A DNA stretch of 10,846 bases from Nitrospirota bacterium. GTDB taxonomy: Bacteria > Nitrospirota > Thermodesulfovibrionia > Thermodesulfovibrionales > UBA6898. Under the pieces are notes generated by a model. That model was not told the origin of the DNA. It did not search any database and was given only the letters and a program-made list of their open reading frames with translations. Shown here piece by piece: positions 1-6,948 of the stretch (the stretch's first letter is position 1; each line of letters begins with the position of its first letter). The position numbers and the translations under genes are program-made. The stretch covers positions 1 through 10,846 of the forward strand of contig JAOUFP010000050.1 in assembly GCA_029858145.1 (NCBI GenBank), written 5' to 3'.

Positions 1-104
1 AACCCGGACCCAATATCGGGTGCCGACCAAAAGAGAAGGAAAAGAGAAAACAGAAATATCCCGGCGAGCAGACCAAAAAAGTATAATCGTTTCTTTCCTG
101 ACAC
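1..104 (-). CDS. N-terminal fragment of a membrane-anchored or exported protein (runs off the left edge)
   Basis: I read 34 open codons from a GTG at 104-102 down to the window edge. The start VSGKKRLYFF is followed by a hydrophobic stretch (about residues 7-26) and then WSAPDIGSG. A short positive N-terminus, one hydrophobic helix and a polar, small-residue region look like a signal peptide or signal anchor, so the rest is probably periplasmic. The GTG is chosen because a G6 run (Shine-Dalgarno-like) ends 6 bases upstream. The only other possible starts before the in-frame TAA 14 codons further up are rare ones (ATT, CTG). A sigma70-like promoter at 225-253 points at it and leaves a leader of roughly 110 bases. 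I do not recognise the family, and too little is present to assign a function. Confidence 0.5.
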   Translation of the reverse strand, partial: MSGKKRLYFFGLLAGIFLFSLFLLFWSAPDIGSG

Positions 105-224
105 GATCAGCCCCCCACGAAGGCGCCGGGGAATGCACCTTGTAGTTTAGATGTTTTTCCTGTAAGAGTACGATTTCCTGAACCGTTAGACGAAAGACCG
201 GTAACAGGATCAAACCTCAGGTCA

Positions 225-253
225 ATTATCCCCTATTTCCTCCTGACCGTCAA
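225..253 (-). promoter_or_regulatory. Sigma70-like promoter for the left-edge gene
   Basis: On the minus strand TTGACG (253-248) is separated by exactly 17 bases from GATAAT (230-225). Each hexamer differs from consensus at one position. Transcription would start near 218, about 114 bases before the GTG at 104. A 7-bp inverted repeat, TTCGGGT (258-264) and ACCCGAA (285-291), lies just upstream of the -35 and could be a regulator site. The promoter is a motif match only. Confidence 0.45.
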
Positions 254-418
254 ACAATTCGGGTGCACCGGGACGTAAACCTTAACCCGAAATCTGCAAT
301 TGACTCACGCAAAAAGGCAGGCATGTGAGCGGAAAAAGCTTTTATCGCAGCACCTTGTAAGACATCTGCCATCTGCAGGAACTTCACGGTCTTCGCCAAT
401 ATTATTCATGAATGTTCG

Positions 419-534
419 GCGGGACAGAGGCCCCTTGCTCATTCTCGCTTTGCTCCGAGGCTTTTGCCTCCATATTTCCCATGTGCAAACTGTCTGACTA
501 TCGGCAAAAGAAACCGCCCGGCCCCCTGTCCCGC
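419..534. repeat. Nested inverted repeat, possibly a structured RNA or mobile repeat unit
   Basis: GCGGGACAG (419-427) pairs perfectly with CTGTCCCGC (526-534), and the stem can continue inward with mismatches through the GC-rich bases to about 433 and 520. Inside it CTTTTGCC (461-468) pairs perfectly with GGCAAAAG (503-510). The same bases can instead form a tight local hairpin, GAGGC-TTTT-GCCTC (457-470). Two nested perfect arms, one with a competing fold, are more than I expect by chance in 116 bases. There is no T tract that would make it a terminator. It could be a small RNA, a REP-like element or a decayed insertion; the strand is undecided. Confidence 0.3.
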
Positions 535-782
535 TTCTTTCCATGGCCTTACGTCTGAAGTTTGCGAATAAAGCGGGTTAGACAAGCAGCCTTATTTCAA
601 CAACAGCAAATTCTTTATTATGAAAGGTTTTTCAGCATATACGCCTGTCATGGCTTATGGCTAACCGCATTTCTCGGGTTAATAATTATTATACCCCGTG
701 TTTTTTGCCCTGAGAATTCTTCGCAATGGTTTTTTATATGCGCCATCGCCTGTATTTTCCGGGACAACGGTATTTGAAACTT

Positions 783-801
783 CCCGGTCAGAATAACCGG
801 G
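783..801 (-). terminator. Weak hairpin at the ligA stop codon
   Basis: CCCGGT (783-788) and ACCGGG (796-801) form a 6-bp GC-rich stem with a 7-base loop that overlaps the ligA TGA at 790-788. Read on the minus strand it is followed by AAGTTTC, not a true T run, so termination would be weak or Rho-assisted. Confidence 0.3.
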
Positions 802-2839
802 GATGTCCTGATCGTTCCTCGATGAGTTTTAGAAACTCCTGATAGGATATTGTTCTGACCCCCAGCGTCCTCGCCTTTTGGAGTTTTGATCCCGGCTCTT
901 CCCCGACTATGAGGAAATCCGTCTTTGCCGAAAGAGCTGAAGAGGGGTGCCCTCCATTTTTTTCTATCGTCTCTTCCGCTTCTTTTCTGGGCTTCGGCAG
1001 AGTGCCGGTTATCACAAAGGTGAGCCCTTGCAACGGAAGCGCTTCATCCGGGCCGTGAGCAAAGTCCGGATTTTTTATATCAAGGCCCAGCTTCATCACC
1101 GCCTCGAGGGTCTGCAGATTTTTATCATCATTGAAGAAGGCAGCCACTGAAGAGGCGATCTTCTCTCCCATCTGCTTTATGTTGGTGATCTTTTCTGCTG
1201 ATATATGGTAAAGGTCCTGCAGGCTTCTGAAATTCTTTGCAAGGAGCTTCGCGGCATATTCTCCGACATGGAGTATCCCGATCGCGAAGAGGAACTTTGC
1301 GAGAGTGGTATGTTTTGAACGCACCACCGCTCCAATGAGATTCCGGGCGGATTTTTCGGCAAAACGCGGGAGCCCGATCAAATCCTCTTTTTTCAGACGG
1401 TAGATATCCTCGAAGTGTTTTATGAGGCCCCTCGAATACAGGAGTTCCACATTCTTTTCCCCAAGGCCCTCGATATCCATCCCCCCCCGCGAAGCAAAGT
1501 GGATGATTTTTTCCTGCACCTGAGCGGGACAATGCAGGGAAACGCACCTGACAGCGACCTCCCCTTCTTCCCTTATCACCCGTGAGCCGCACGCAGGACA
1601 TTTTTCGGGGACAGGAAAGAACGTTTCCCTTCCAGTCCGTTTCTCCCTGACAACCCCGATTACGTGGGGAATCACGTCGCCGGCGCGTTCGACCACAACC
1701 GTATCGCCGACTCTGATATCCTTTCTCTCGATCTCATCCCAGTTATGGAGGGTAGAACGGGAGACCGTGACGCCGCCGATCCTGACCGGCTCGAAGACGG
1801 CGTATGGCGTGATCACGCCTGTCCGGCCCACACTGCCGCGGATCTCCCTGATCTTCGTCGTTCCCTGATGCGCCTGAAATTTATATGCTATCGCCCAACG
1901 GGGTTCCCGTGTCTTCACCCCCAATTTCTGCTGCACCGTGAAGTCGTTCACCTTTATCACCGCTCCGTCAGTTTCGAAGGTGAAGCCGTCCCTGCTTTCT
2001 TCGATCTCTTTCACAACATCAATGACGGCATCTATCCCCTTGGCGATCTTCATCCTGGCCGGGGTCGGAAATCTCGCTTCGGAAAGCCAGCTGATGAGTT
2101 CTGCCTGGCTCTTCAGTTTCAAGCCGCTGATTGTGCCGATGCCGTAACATGCGAGAAAGAGCTTGCGCGAGGCCGTGGCGGCAGGGTCGAGCTGTCTTAC
2201 CGAGCCGGCAGCGGCGTTTCTCGGATTCGCAAACAGAGGCTCTCCTTTAGTCTCCCTCTGCCTGTTCAATTTTTCGAACTCATCGAGATCCATATAGACC
2301 TCTCCGCGGATGTCGATCTCCAGCGGCACCCTCCCGGGGCCCTCAATTTTCAGCGGCACCGCCCTGATTGTCCTGACGTTCCGGGTAACATCTTCTCCCA
2401 CGTACCCGTCGCCTCGTGTGGACGCCCTGTAGAGAAGCCCGTCACGGTAGGTCAGTTCTATCGCAAGCCCGTCGTATTTCGGCTCTACGGTATACTCCAT
2501 ATCAGCGTCGCTGCCGAGGAGCCGCTTTACCCGCTTATCAAACTCCCTTACCTCATCATAAGAAAATGCGTTGTCGAGCGACAGCATGGCTTCCGTATGT
2601 GTTACCTTTTCGAATTTTTCGAGCGGCGGAGCTCCTACCCGTAGGGTGGGGGATTCAGGAAGCACATAATCATATTTCTCTTCGAGGTCCCTGAGGCGGC
2701 GGTATTCCCTGTCATATTCGGCATCTGAAATGACCGGCGCATCGAGGACATAATAGCGGTAGCAGTGATAGTTCAGATCCCTCACGAGCTGTTCTATCTC
2801 TTTCCTTATCTTCTCGGGAATCTTTCCGGCTGCAGTCAT
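788..2839 (-). CDS. ligA: NAD-dependent DNA ligase LigA
   Basis: LigA seals 3'-OH/5'-phosphate nicks in replication and repair. It uses NAD+ to adenylate its lysine and releases NMN. At 683 residues it is close to the usual 670-690. Domain Ia (YHCYRYYVLDAP, residues 24-35) binds NMN. The nucleotidyl-transfer motif KYDGLA puts the adenylated lysine at K121, with later ligase motifs at RGE (178-180) and DGAVIK (291-296). An OB fold follows (about 320-400). The zinc finger has C414, C417, C432 and C437. Helix-hairpin-helix repeats fill about 445-575, and a BRCT domain (about 601-675, with TGTLPKPR) ends the protein. All key residues are intact. The ATG overlaps the last base of the upstream pncC stop codon (TAATG), so translation is probably coupled; the upstream GGGAAAG is only a weak Shine-Dalgarno. 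Confidence 0.98.
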   Translation of the reverse strand: MTAAGKIPEKIRKEIEQLVRDLNYHCYRYYVLDAPVISDAEYDREYRRLRDLEEKYDYVLPESPTLRVGAPPLEKFEKVTHTEAMLSLDNAFSYDEVREFDKRVKRLLGSDADMEYTVEPKYDGLAIELTYRDGLLYRASTRGDGYVGEDVTRNVRTIRAVPLKIEGPGRVPLEIDIRGEVYMDLDEFEKLNRQRETKGEPLFANPRNAAAGSVRQLDPAATASRKLFLACYGIGTISGLKLKSQAELISWLSEARFPTPARMKIAKGIDAVIDVVKEIEESRDGFTFETDGAVIKVNDFTVQQKLGVKTREPRWAIAYKFQAHQGTTKIREIRGSVGRTGVITPYAVFEPVRIGGVTVSRSTLHNWDEIERKDIRVGDTVVVERAGDVIPHVIGVVREKRTGRETFFPVPEKCPACGSRVIREEGEVAVRCVSLHCPAQVQEKIIHFASRGGMDIEGLGEKNVELLYSRGLIKHFEDIYRLKKEDLIGLPRFAEKSARNLIGAVVRSKHTTLAKFLFAIGILHVGEYAAKLLAKNFRSLQDLYHISAEKITNIKQMGEKIASSVAAFFNDDKNLQTLEAVMKLGLDIKNPDFAHGPDEALPLQGLTFVITGTLPKPRKEAEETIEKNGGHPSSALSAKTDFLIVGEEPGSKLQKARTLGVRTISYQEFLKLIEERSGHPRLF

Positions 2840-3327
2840 TATTCTTTCCCGGCCAGTTCAGCCAGCAGGAAGCGCAGTGCAGAGATGGCCGCCTCTTCCT
2901 TGTTCTGCAGCCTTTCTCCCTCCAGCCTCAGTTCTTTTAAGGTCGTATCGCCGGCTGAGCTTATCCCTACATACACAAGGCCCGTCTCTTTGCCTTCCAG
3001 TGCGTCAGGGCCGAGATTGCCTGTCGTGGACAGCGCGTAATCGGTCCCGGTGAGAAATCGCATCTTTTCGGCCATAGCCATCGCGGTTTCTCCGCTTACT
3101 ACGCCGCGGGACGCGATGGTTTTTTGCGATACCCCCAGGATTCTTGCCTTCGATGAAGCAGAATAGGCGACGACCCCCGCCTCAAAGAATCTGCTCGCGC
3201 CGGCCAGCAGGGTGAGGTAATGGCTGATCAGCCCGCCAGTGCACGACTCTGCTACAGAGAGTTTCAGGCCCTTTTCCGTGAAGCGCTGATGCACGGCGCG
3301 GATTATTTCTAACGTTTCTTCGGTCAT
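2839..3327 (-). CDS. pncC: NMN amidase, CinA C-terminal family (PncC)
   Basis: This 162-residue protein is a stand-alone CinA C-terminal domain, without the N-terminal MoaB-like part of full CinA. The family deamidates nicotinamide mononucleotide to nicotinate mononucleotide and ammonia, returning NMN to NAD synthesis in the cytoplasm. The signature SVAESCTGG is at residues 24-32 (with S28), followed by GVVAYS (51-56, Y55) and K60. The glycine-rich loop usually written TGIAGP reads TTGNLGPD here (101-108), with Asn for Ile, a mild departure. The gene ends one base inside ligA (TAATG), which makes NMN as a by-product, so the order itself supports the assignment. It starts 48 bases after the DUF488 gene and probably shares its transcript. 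The ATG has only a weak GAGAG upstream. The family is sure; amidase activity is inferred. Confidence 0.9.
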   Translation of the reverse strand: MTEETLEIIRAVHQRFTEKGLKLSVAESCTGGLISHYLTLLAGASRFFEAGVVAYSASSKARILGVSQKTIASRGVVSGETAMAMAEKMRFLTGTDYALSTTGNLGPDALEGKETGLVYVGISSAGDTTLKELRLEGERLQNKEEAAISALRFLLAELAGKE

Positions 3328-3375
3328 CTCTCAGCTCAATTGATATATATCACGAATCTCTGAAAACTGCACCGT

Positions 3376-3804
3376 CTATTTTGGTTTCCATTCTTTCCCT
3401 TTGTCAATAATATGAATAACCTCCCAGCCCCTGTGCCGGAGTTCTCCCGCTATCCACTTCCGGTGGCACTTCCAGGGAAACCTTTCGGCGCAGATGATGA
3501 CTGAGGTAGTATCTTCGGCAATAGATTCTATCATGGCAACCCCATCGGCGAATTCCGTGGTGATGATATAGGCGTTAAATCCGCCTTTTCTGAAACCGCC
3601 CAGTTCTTTGCCGAGGAAATGGTAAGCGATGCCGTTAACTGCCAGGAGTTCAGAAAGACCGGCCTTGCTGAAATGAGGCATGGTGCTCCGGGGAAAGCTC
3701 CTGACATCAATAACGGAACTGACTCCATAGGAAAGGAGTATCTCTATGAAGTCTTCGGCGCTTCTCAGGCTTGTACCGAGCGTATAGATTGACCTGTCGT
3801 GCAT
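3376..3804 (-). CDS. DUF488 family protein
   Basis: This 142-residue soluble protein of unknown function belongs to the DUF488 family. It has the family's opening IYTLGTSLRS (residues 6-15, usually TIGHSNRS), then VIDVRSFPRS (31-40), and the conserved cysteine pair in ICAERFPWKCHR (C105, E107, C113-H114-R115), followed by the closing GWEVIHI. Cys, His and Arg here suggest a catalytic or metal site, but no reaction is established to my knowledge. It is the first gene of the minus-strand group ending in pncC and ligA. The start fits the family N-terminus. It has no Shine-Dalgarno; instead a perfect TATAAT (3819-3814) lies 9 bases upstream, placing the likely transcript start about 3 bases before the ATG. 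Confidence 0.85.
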   Translation of the reverse strand: MHDRSIYTLGTSLRSAEDFIEILLSYGVSSVIDVRSFPRSTMPHFSKAGLSELLAVNGIAYHFLGKELGGFRKGGFNAYIITTEFADGVAMIESIAEDTTSVIICAERFPWKCHRKWIAGELRHRGWEVIHIIDKGKEWKPK

Positions 3805-3813
3805 ACAGAAGAA

Positions 3814-3819
3814 ATTATA
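3814..3819 (-). promoter_or_regulatory. -10 element of the DUF488-pncC-ligA unit, giving a near-leaderless start
   Basis: TATAAT on the minus strand ends 9 bases before the ATG at 3804, so transcription should begin near 3807. No good -35 is seen at 16-18 bases; a TTGACA at 3855-3850 is 30 bases away, too far to pair with it. The -35 is therefore weak, or an activator is needed. Confidence 0.35.
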
Positions 3820-4027
3820 GAATGGCTTTCTTCATGTTTTCTAATGTTTTGTCAAAAAGGATACTGTTTTTTGCCGGATATCATTTCTTTTCAACACTAA
3901 TGGTACAATTATTGATGATCTGTGTAGGCACGGCACGCTTCTCTTGCGGCGCTCCGGCGTTTTTCTCTTTCAGGCAAGCTTCACAAATATAATGGAATTC
4001 CGGCAGTGTTCTGCCAAGAATCGGTCT

Positions 4028-4065
4028 TTCATGTCATTTTTTGTCAATTTTTACCTTGACATGAA
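4028..4065. promoter_or_regulatory. Candidate operator: three TGTCA half-sites over the -35 of the transglycosylase gene
   Basis: TTCATGTCA (4028-4036) and TGACATGAA (4057-4065) are perfect 9-bp inverted arms. Between them TGTCAA (4042-4047) forms a second inverted pair with TTGACA (4056-4061). The two direct TGTCA copies start 10 bases apart, one helical turn, and the inverted copy overlaps the -35 hexamer. This is the layout expected for a repressor or activator site. The regulator is unknown. Confidence 0.4.
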
Positions 4066-4084
4066 TCAATTTTTTACTTATCCT
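4056..4084 (+). promoter_or_regulatory. Sigma70-like promoter for the transglycosylase gene
   Basis: A consensus TTGACA (4056-4061) lies 17 bases before TATCCT (4079-4084, four of six matches). Transcription would start near 4091, giving a leader of about 117 bases to the ATG at 4208. The -35 sits in the TGTCA half-site cluster. Confidence 0.5.
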
Positions 4085-4207
4085 TTCAAGGGGATAACTA
4101 ATTTCCTGGTTTGGCACAGAAACTGCTTTGTAATTCCTCAGAATAAACCATTTAATTTGAGCAGTTGAAATACTAACATAAAGCAGTACTTAAAGGAAAT
4201 AAATCTT

Positions 4208-5554
4208 ATGAAAAGATATCAGGCGTTCTTACTCATGTGTGTTTTTCTTGTCTTCAGTCTGCCGGTTGATGCTTCAACAGGAGAAATTCCGCAGTCCAAA
4301 CCCTTTACTGCAATTGAGTGGCAGGCAGAGGAGGCCCCCCAAGCCAGCGGCATAATGGTGGCAGCTGCTTCAAAGGAAGAAGGTCCAGCCGCTGATATCC
4401 TGCCGTCAGCCGTTCAGAATGATCAGCCACTTGTCCCTGACACAGCTCCTGTTTTCGCTGCGTATAATTTGCAGGCCTATAATTCAAATGCGGTTGCGCT
4501 CAAGGCGGTGGAGAGGAATATCGGGCTGTTCAGCAACACGATCAAGGACAGATTCTCTCTCTGGCTCAGCAGGTCAGGCAAGTATCTCGACATGATGAAA
4601 GAGATTCTCAGACAGAAGGATGTGCCCGAGAATATTGTTTTCCTGTCCCTTATAGAAAGCGGTTTCAGCCCTAATGCATATTCTGTTGCACATGCCGCGG
4701 GTCCCTGGCAGTTCATAGCATCAACCGCCAGGAGATACGGTCTTGAGATAGACTGGTGGAAGGACGAAAGAAGAGATCCGGTAAAGTCCACCAGTGCAGC
4801 AGCGGATTACCTGAAGGACCTCCATAACATGTTCGGCTCCTGGAACCTTGCGATGGCGGCATACAATGCAGGAGAAGGAAAAATTCTCAGGGCGATGAAG
4901 AGGAGCAATGCCGACAATTACTGGGCCCTTCTCGGCACAAGGCATATCAAAACCGAGACAAAGGAATATGTGCCGAGGTTTATTGCCGCAAGTCTTATCG
5001 CGACCAATCCGCAGGAGTTCGGCTTTGATGACATCGAATATCATGAGCCATTGAGCTTTGATGTGGTCGAGTTGTCATCTCCCCTGGACCTCTCGGTAGC
5101 GGCTGAATGCGCCGGTACAACGCTTGAAGAGATCAAACGGTTAAATCCTGAATTGCGGAGGTGGTGCACTCCGCCGGATGTCCCCAGCTATACCTTGAGA
5201 ATACCCGAAGGCACAAAAGAATATTTCTCCGCGGCACTGGCATTGATCCCCGAAAATGAGCGTTTCACAATAGACAGGTATACGGTCAGGAAAGGCGATA
5301 CCTTCGCCCGCATCGCAAAAAGGACGGGAATCCCCGTGTCCGTTATCCTTTCGCTCAACACAGCGGAAAAGATCATGCCTTTGAAAAGCGGCAGCGAGAT
5401 TTACCTTCCGCCGAAAGGCCTCTACAGCCTTGATAGTGTGGACAAAGCGATGATAAAGAAAGCTTCCTACCGCAAGACATCACACAAAAAAAAGGTGAGC
5501 AGAAAGGTCTCCACAAAAAAGAAGGCCAGGAGCAGGAAAGGGAGAAAGATCTGA
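4208..5554 (+). CDS. MltD-like membrane-bound or periplasmic lytic transglycosylase with LysM
   Basis: This enzyme cleaves the MurNAc-GlcNAc bond of peptidoglycan to leave 1,6-anhydro-MurNAc. Residues 1-23 are a signal peptide (MKRYQ, then a hydrophobic core). C11 is inside the core, so a lipoprotein box is not evident. After a low-complexity linker (about 25-95) comes the SLT domain (about 130-250): catalytic E150 in LIESGFSP, then GPWQF (165-169) and AAYNAGEG (217-224), the hallmarks of family 1 transglycosylases. A degenerate LysM-like region with C300 and C320 (about 284-335) is followed by a clear LysM (YTVRKGDT to YLPP, 358-402) that binds glycan. The last 38 residues carry 18 Lys or Arg, an unusual basic tail. 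AAAGGA lies 10 bases before the ATG. The 448 residues match MltD size. The gene converges on the TPR gene 7 bases away. Confidence 0.92.
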   Translation: MKRYQAFLLMCVFLVFSLPVDASTGEIPQSKPFTAIEWQAEEAPQASGIMVAAASKEEGPAADILPSAVQNDQPLVPDTAPVFAAYNLQAYNSNAVALKAVERNIGLFSNTIKDRFSLWLSRSGKYLDMMKEILRQKDVPENIVFLSLIESGFSPNAYSVAHAAGPWQFIASTARRYGLEIDWWKDERRDPVKSTSAAADYLKDLHNMFGSWNLAMAAYNAGEGKILRAMKRSNADNYWALLGTRHIKTETKEYVPRFIAASLIATNPQEFGFDDIEYHEPLSFDVVELSSPLDLSVAAECAGTTLEEIKRLNPELRRWCTPPDVPSYTLRIPEGTKEYFSAALALIPENERFTIDRYTVRKGDTFARIAKRTGIPVSVILSLNTAEKIMPLKSGSEIYLPPKGLYSLDSVDKAMIKKASYRKTSHKKKVSRKVSTKKKARSRKGRKI

Positions 5555-5562
5555 CCTTTCTC
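5542..5562. terminator. Possible hairpin in the convergent gap between the transglycosylase and TPR genes
   Basis: GAGAAAG (5542-5548) pairs with CTTTCTC (5556-5562) around a 7-base loop, covering the stop of one gene and touching the stop of the other. The stem is AT-leaning and followed by mixed pyrimidines, so it is at best a weak shared terminator. Confidence 0.25.
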
Positions 5563-6257
5563 TATCCTTCCTTCTTCTCTCCGAGCTTTGCCTTTGCCTC
5601 CTCAGCGAACGGTGAACCGGGAAATTTTTCGGCAAGTTCCCTGAATTTTTCGGCAGCCTCTGACGTTTTACCTTCCTGTTCGAGGATTCTTCCCGATTCG
5701 ATCAGGGCATAGTCCTGAAAAACAGGTCCTGATTTATAGAGGGTATCAAGCGTTTTAAGAACAGCCTCTTTGTCGTGCTTTATGAGTTGGATCGCTGCAG
5801 TCTTCCGGTAAGCGATGGGAAGGAGATCCTTTGCAGTTTTGTATTTTTTTGTAAAATCGTTCAGGGTTTTCAGCGCATCGTCATATTTTTCCAGTTCATA
5901 ATAGCAGCTTGCGATATATAAAAGTACCCTCGGTGATTTCCTTTTGCTGTAGGCCTGCTGGAAGAGGTTGAGGGCCAGCTGAAACCGTTCCTGGTTCGGC
6001 AGGTTTCTTTGCTGATAGAGATTGTAGTATGAATTATACGCCCTGGTTTCGAGCGCGCGCGCGTCCTTTTCACTCGTATGCTGGTAAAAGAAAATTACCC
6101 CAAACACCAGAACGGCACTGAGTGCGATGACGCTGTAGACGAGAACCGTTTTCTTTTTTTTCCTCAGTTTCTCTCTGAAGTCATGAAGCGTATCCCGTAG
6201 TTCGTCCTCTGAGCCTATGTCCCTTTTTTTGACTTTTTTCTTTATCGGCCTCGGCAT
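5562..6257 (-). CDS. Single-pass membrane protein with periplasmic TPR repeats
   Basis: The 231 residues have a highly basic cytoplasmic N-terminus (1-36), one transmembrane helix (about 37-57, VLVYSVIALSAVL) and a helical TPR region outside the membrane. The clearest repeats are residues 110-141 (ASCYYELEKYDDALKTLNDF) and about 180-213 (GRILEQEGKTSEAAEKFREL); a weaker one lies at about 90-105. The layout resembles YfgM-like ancillary proteins and other type II TPR anchors that scaffold envelope complexes; partner and function are unknown. The start is well supported: AAGGAGGAAT ends just before the ATG, which overlaps the last base of the preceding PHP gene's stop (TAATG). Expression is thus tied to the PHP gene. 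Confidence 0.8.
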   Translation of the reverse strand: MPRPIKKKVKKRDIGSEDELRDTLHDFREKLRKKKKTVLVYSVIALSAVLVFGVIFFYQHTSEKDARALETRAYNSYYNLYQQRNLPNQERFQLALNLFQQAYSKRKSPRVLLYIASCYYELEKYDDALKTLNDFTKKYKTAKDLLPIAYRKTAAIQLIKHDKEAVLKTLDTLYKSGPVFQDYALIESGRILEQEGKTSEAAEKFRELAEKFPGSPFAEEAKAKLGEKKEG

Positions 6258-6916
6258 TAATTCCTCCTTAAAACTTTATCTATCAAAGATTTTGCGTTAT
6301 CAAATATGCTTTCGATCCGGTTTTCCTCGACCCCCGCTGCAAGCAGGATGCGCCTGGCCGCCTCCCGTGTTATCAGGTCAGACGGGCTGTGGCTGTCGGT
6401 ATTGATGCAGAGGGGAGCGCCGAAGCGGACCGCCTCCTTTGCAACATATCCGTTGGCAAGGGAATGGCCCTTTCTGGAGGTGATCTCGAGCAGCACGTTT
6501 TTTTCCTTTGCAAGCAGCAGGTCTTCAATTGTTATCAGGCCGGGGTGGGAAAGTATATCCGCGCCCGCTTCAATTGCCGCCCTGTTTGTGCCCTTCGTGA
6601 CAGGTTCTACGATGGTTTCGCCGTGGACGATCACTATCTTCGCGCCGAGCCGCCTCGCCTCCTTCACCAGTTCCGGTATCAGCGCCGGAGGAGCATGGGT
6701 TATCTCAGCGCCCGGCAATACATCTATCGAAACAAACGGCTTCAGCATTTCGACAGCCTTTGCTATGCGCGGGATGATCAGGTCGATGTTCGACGCATCC
6801 ATATGATCGGTGATCGCGAGCGCGCTGTAGCCGCTCGCCTCAGCCCTTCTGACCAACTCGAAGGGGATCAGTTCTCCGTCGCTGAATACGGTGTGGGTGT
6901 GCAAATCGATCATCAT
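6257..6916 (-). CDS. PHP-domain metal-dependent phosphoesterase (histidinol-phosphatase-like)
   Basis: This is a stand-alone PHP domain of 219 residues, a cytoplasmic hydrolase that uses two or three metal ions to remove phosphate. All expected ligand motifs are present: HTHT (H6, H8), SDG (D13), ITDH (H38), PGAEITH (E71), VHGE (H98), LSHPG (H124) and NTDSHS (D174, H176). Its nearest named relatives are annotated as histidinol phosphatase or PHP-family phosphoesterase, but no his gene is near, so the substrate is open. The frame stays open to an ATG at 7135, but the family begins at MIDLHTHT, so I take the tandem ATGs at 6916 and 6913. There is no Shine-Dalgarno. A TTTACA-17-TATCTT promoter would start transcription at about 6913, the second ATG. 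The downstream TPR gene overlaps it by one base. Confidence 0.88.
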   Translation of the reverse strand: MMIDLHTHTVFSDGELIPFELVRRAEASGYSALAITDHMDASNIDLIIPRIAKAVEMLKPFVSIDVLPGAEITHAPPALIPELVKEARRLGAKIVIVHGETIVEPVTKGTNRAAIEAGADILSHPGLITIEDLLLAKEKNVLLEITSRKGHSLANGYVAKEAVRFGAPLCINTDSHSPSDLITREAARRILLAAGVEENRIESIFDNAKSLIDKVLRRN

Positions 6917-6919
6917 AAA

Positions 6920-6948
6920 AAGATACAAGAATTCATATAAAATGTAAA
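6920..6948 (-). promoter_or_regulatory. Promoter of the PHP-TPR unit, predicted leaderless
   Basis: On the minus strand TTTACA (6948-6943) is followed after 17 bases by TATCTT (6925-6920). The expected start, 6-7 bases on, falls at the second of the tandem ATG codons (6913), exactly where the protein family begins. Confidence 0.45.

Larger units (their letters stand above)
105..787. other. Intergenic stretch with no convincing gene
   Basis: These 683 bases separate the left-edge gene from the 3' end of ligA. Open frames here are short, start at weak codons or lack a Shine-Dalgarno sequence, and their products are rich in Cys and Arg or are low complexity, which does not look like selected protein. 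The recognisable contents are the minus-strand promoter at 225-253 and the nested inverted repeat at 419-534. The stretch at about 560-780 is AT-rich and holds nothing I can name. I saw no tRNA, tmRNA, SRP RNA or riboswitch. Confidence 0.5.

Noticed and set aside
305..544. Minus-strand frame of 79 codons with ATG start
   Set aside because: Composition is Arg/Cys/Ser-rich without motifs, only a weak AAGG upstream, and it coincides with the nested inverted repeat, which explains the sequence better.
562..777. Plus-strand frame of 71 codons with a hydrophobic stretch
   Set aside because: TTG start, no Shine-Dalgarno and AT-rich sequence that gives a hydrophobic product by composition alone.
1664..2644. 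Long plus-strand open frame (326 codons) opposite ligA
   Set aside because: It lies wholly antisense to a well-conserved gene, and its product has no recognisable motif; GC-rich coding DNA often leaves the opposite frame open.
3771..4168. Two plus-strand frames of 73-74 codons between DUF488 and the transglycosylase gene
   Set aside because: No Shine-Dalgarno, overlap with promoter and operator sequence, and Phe-rich products from T-rich DNA.
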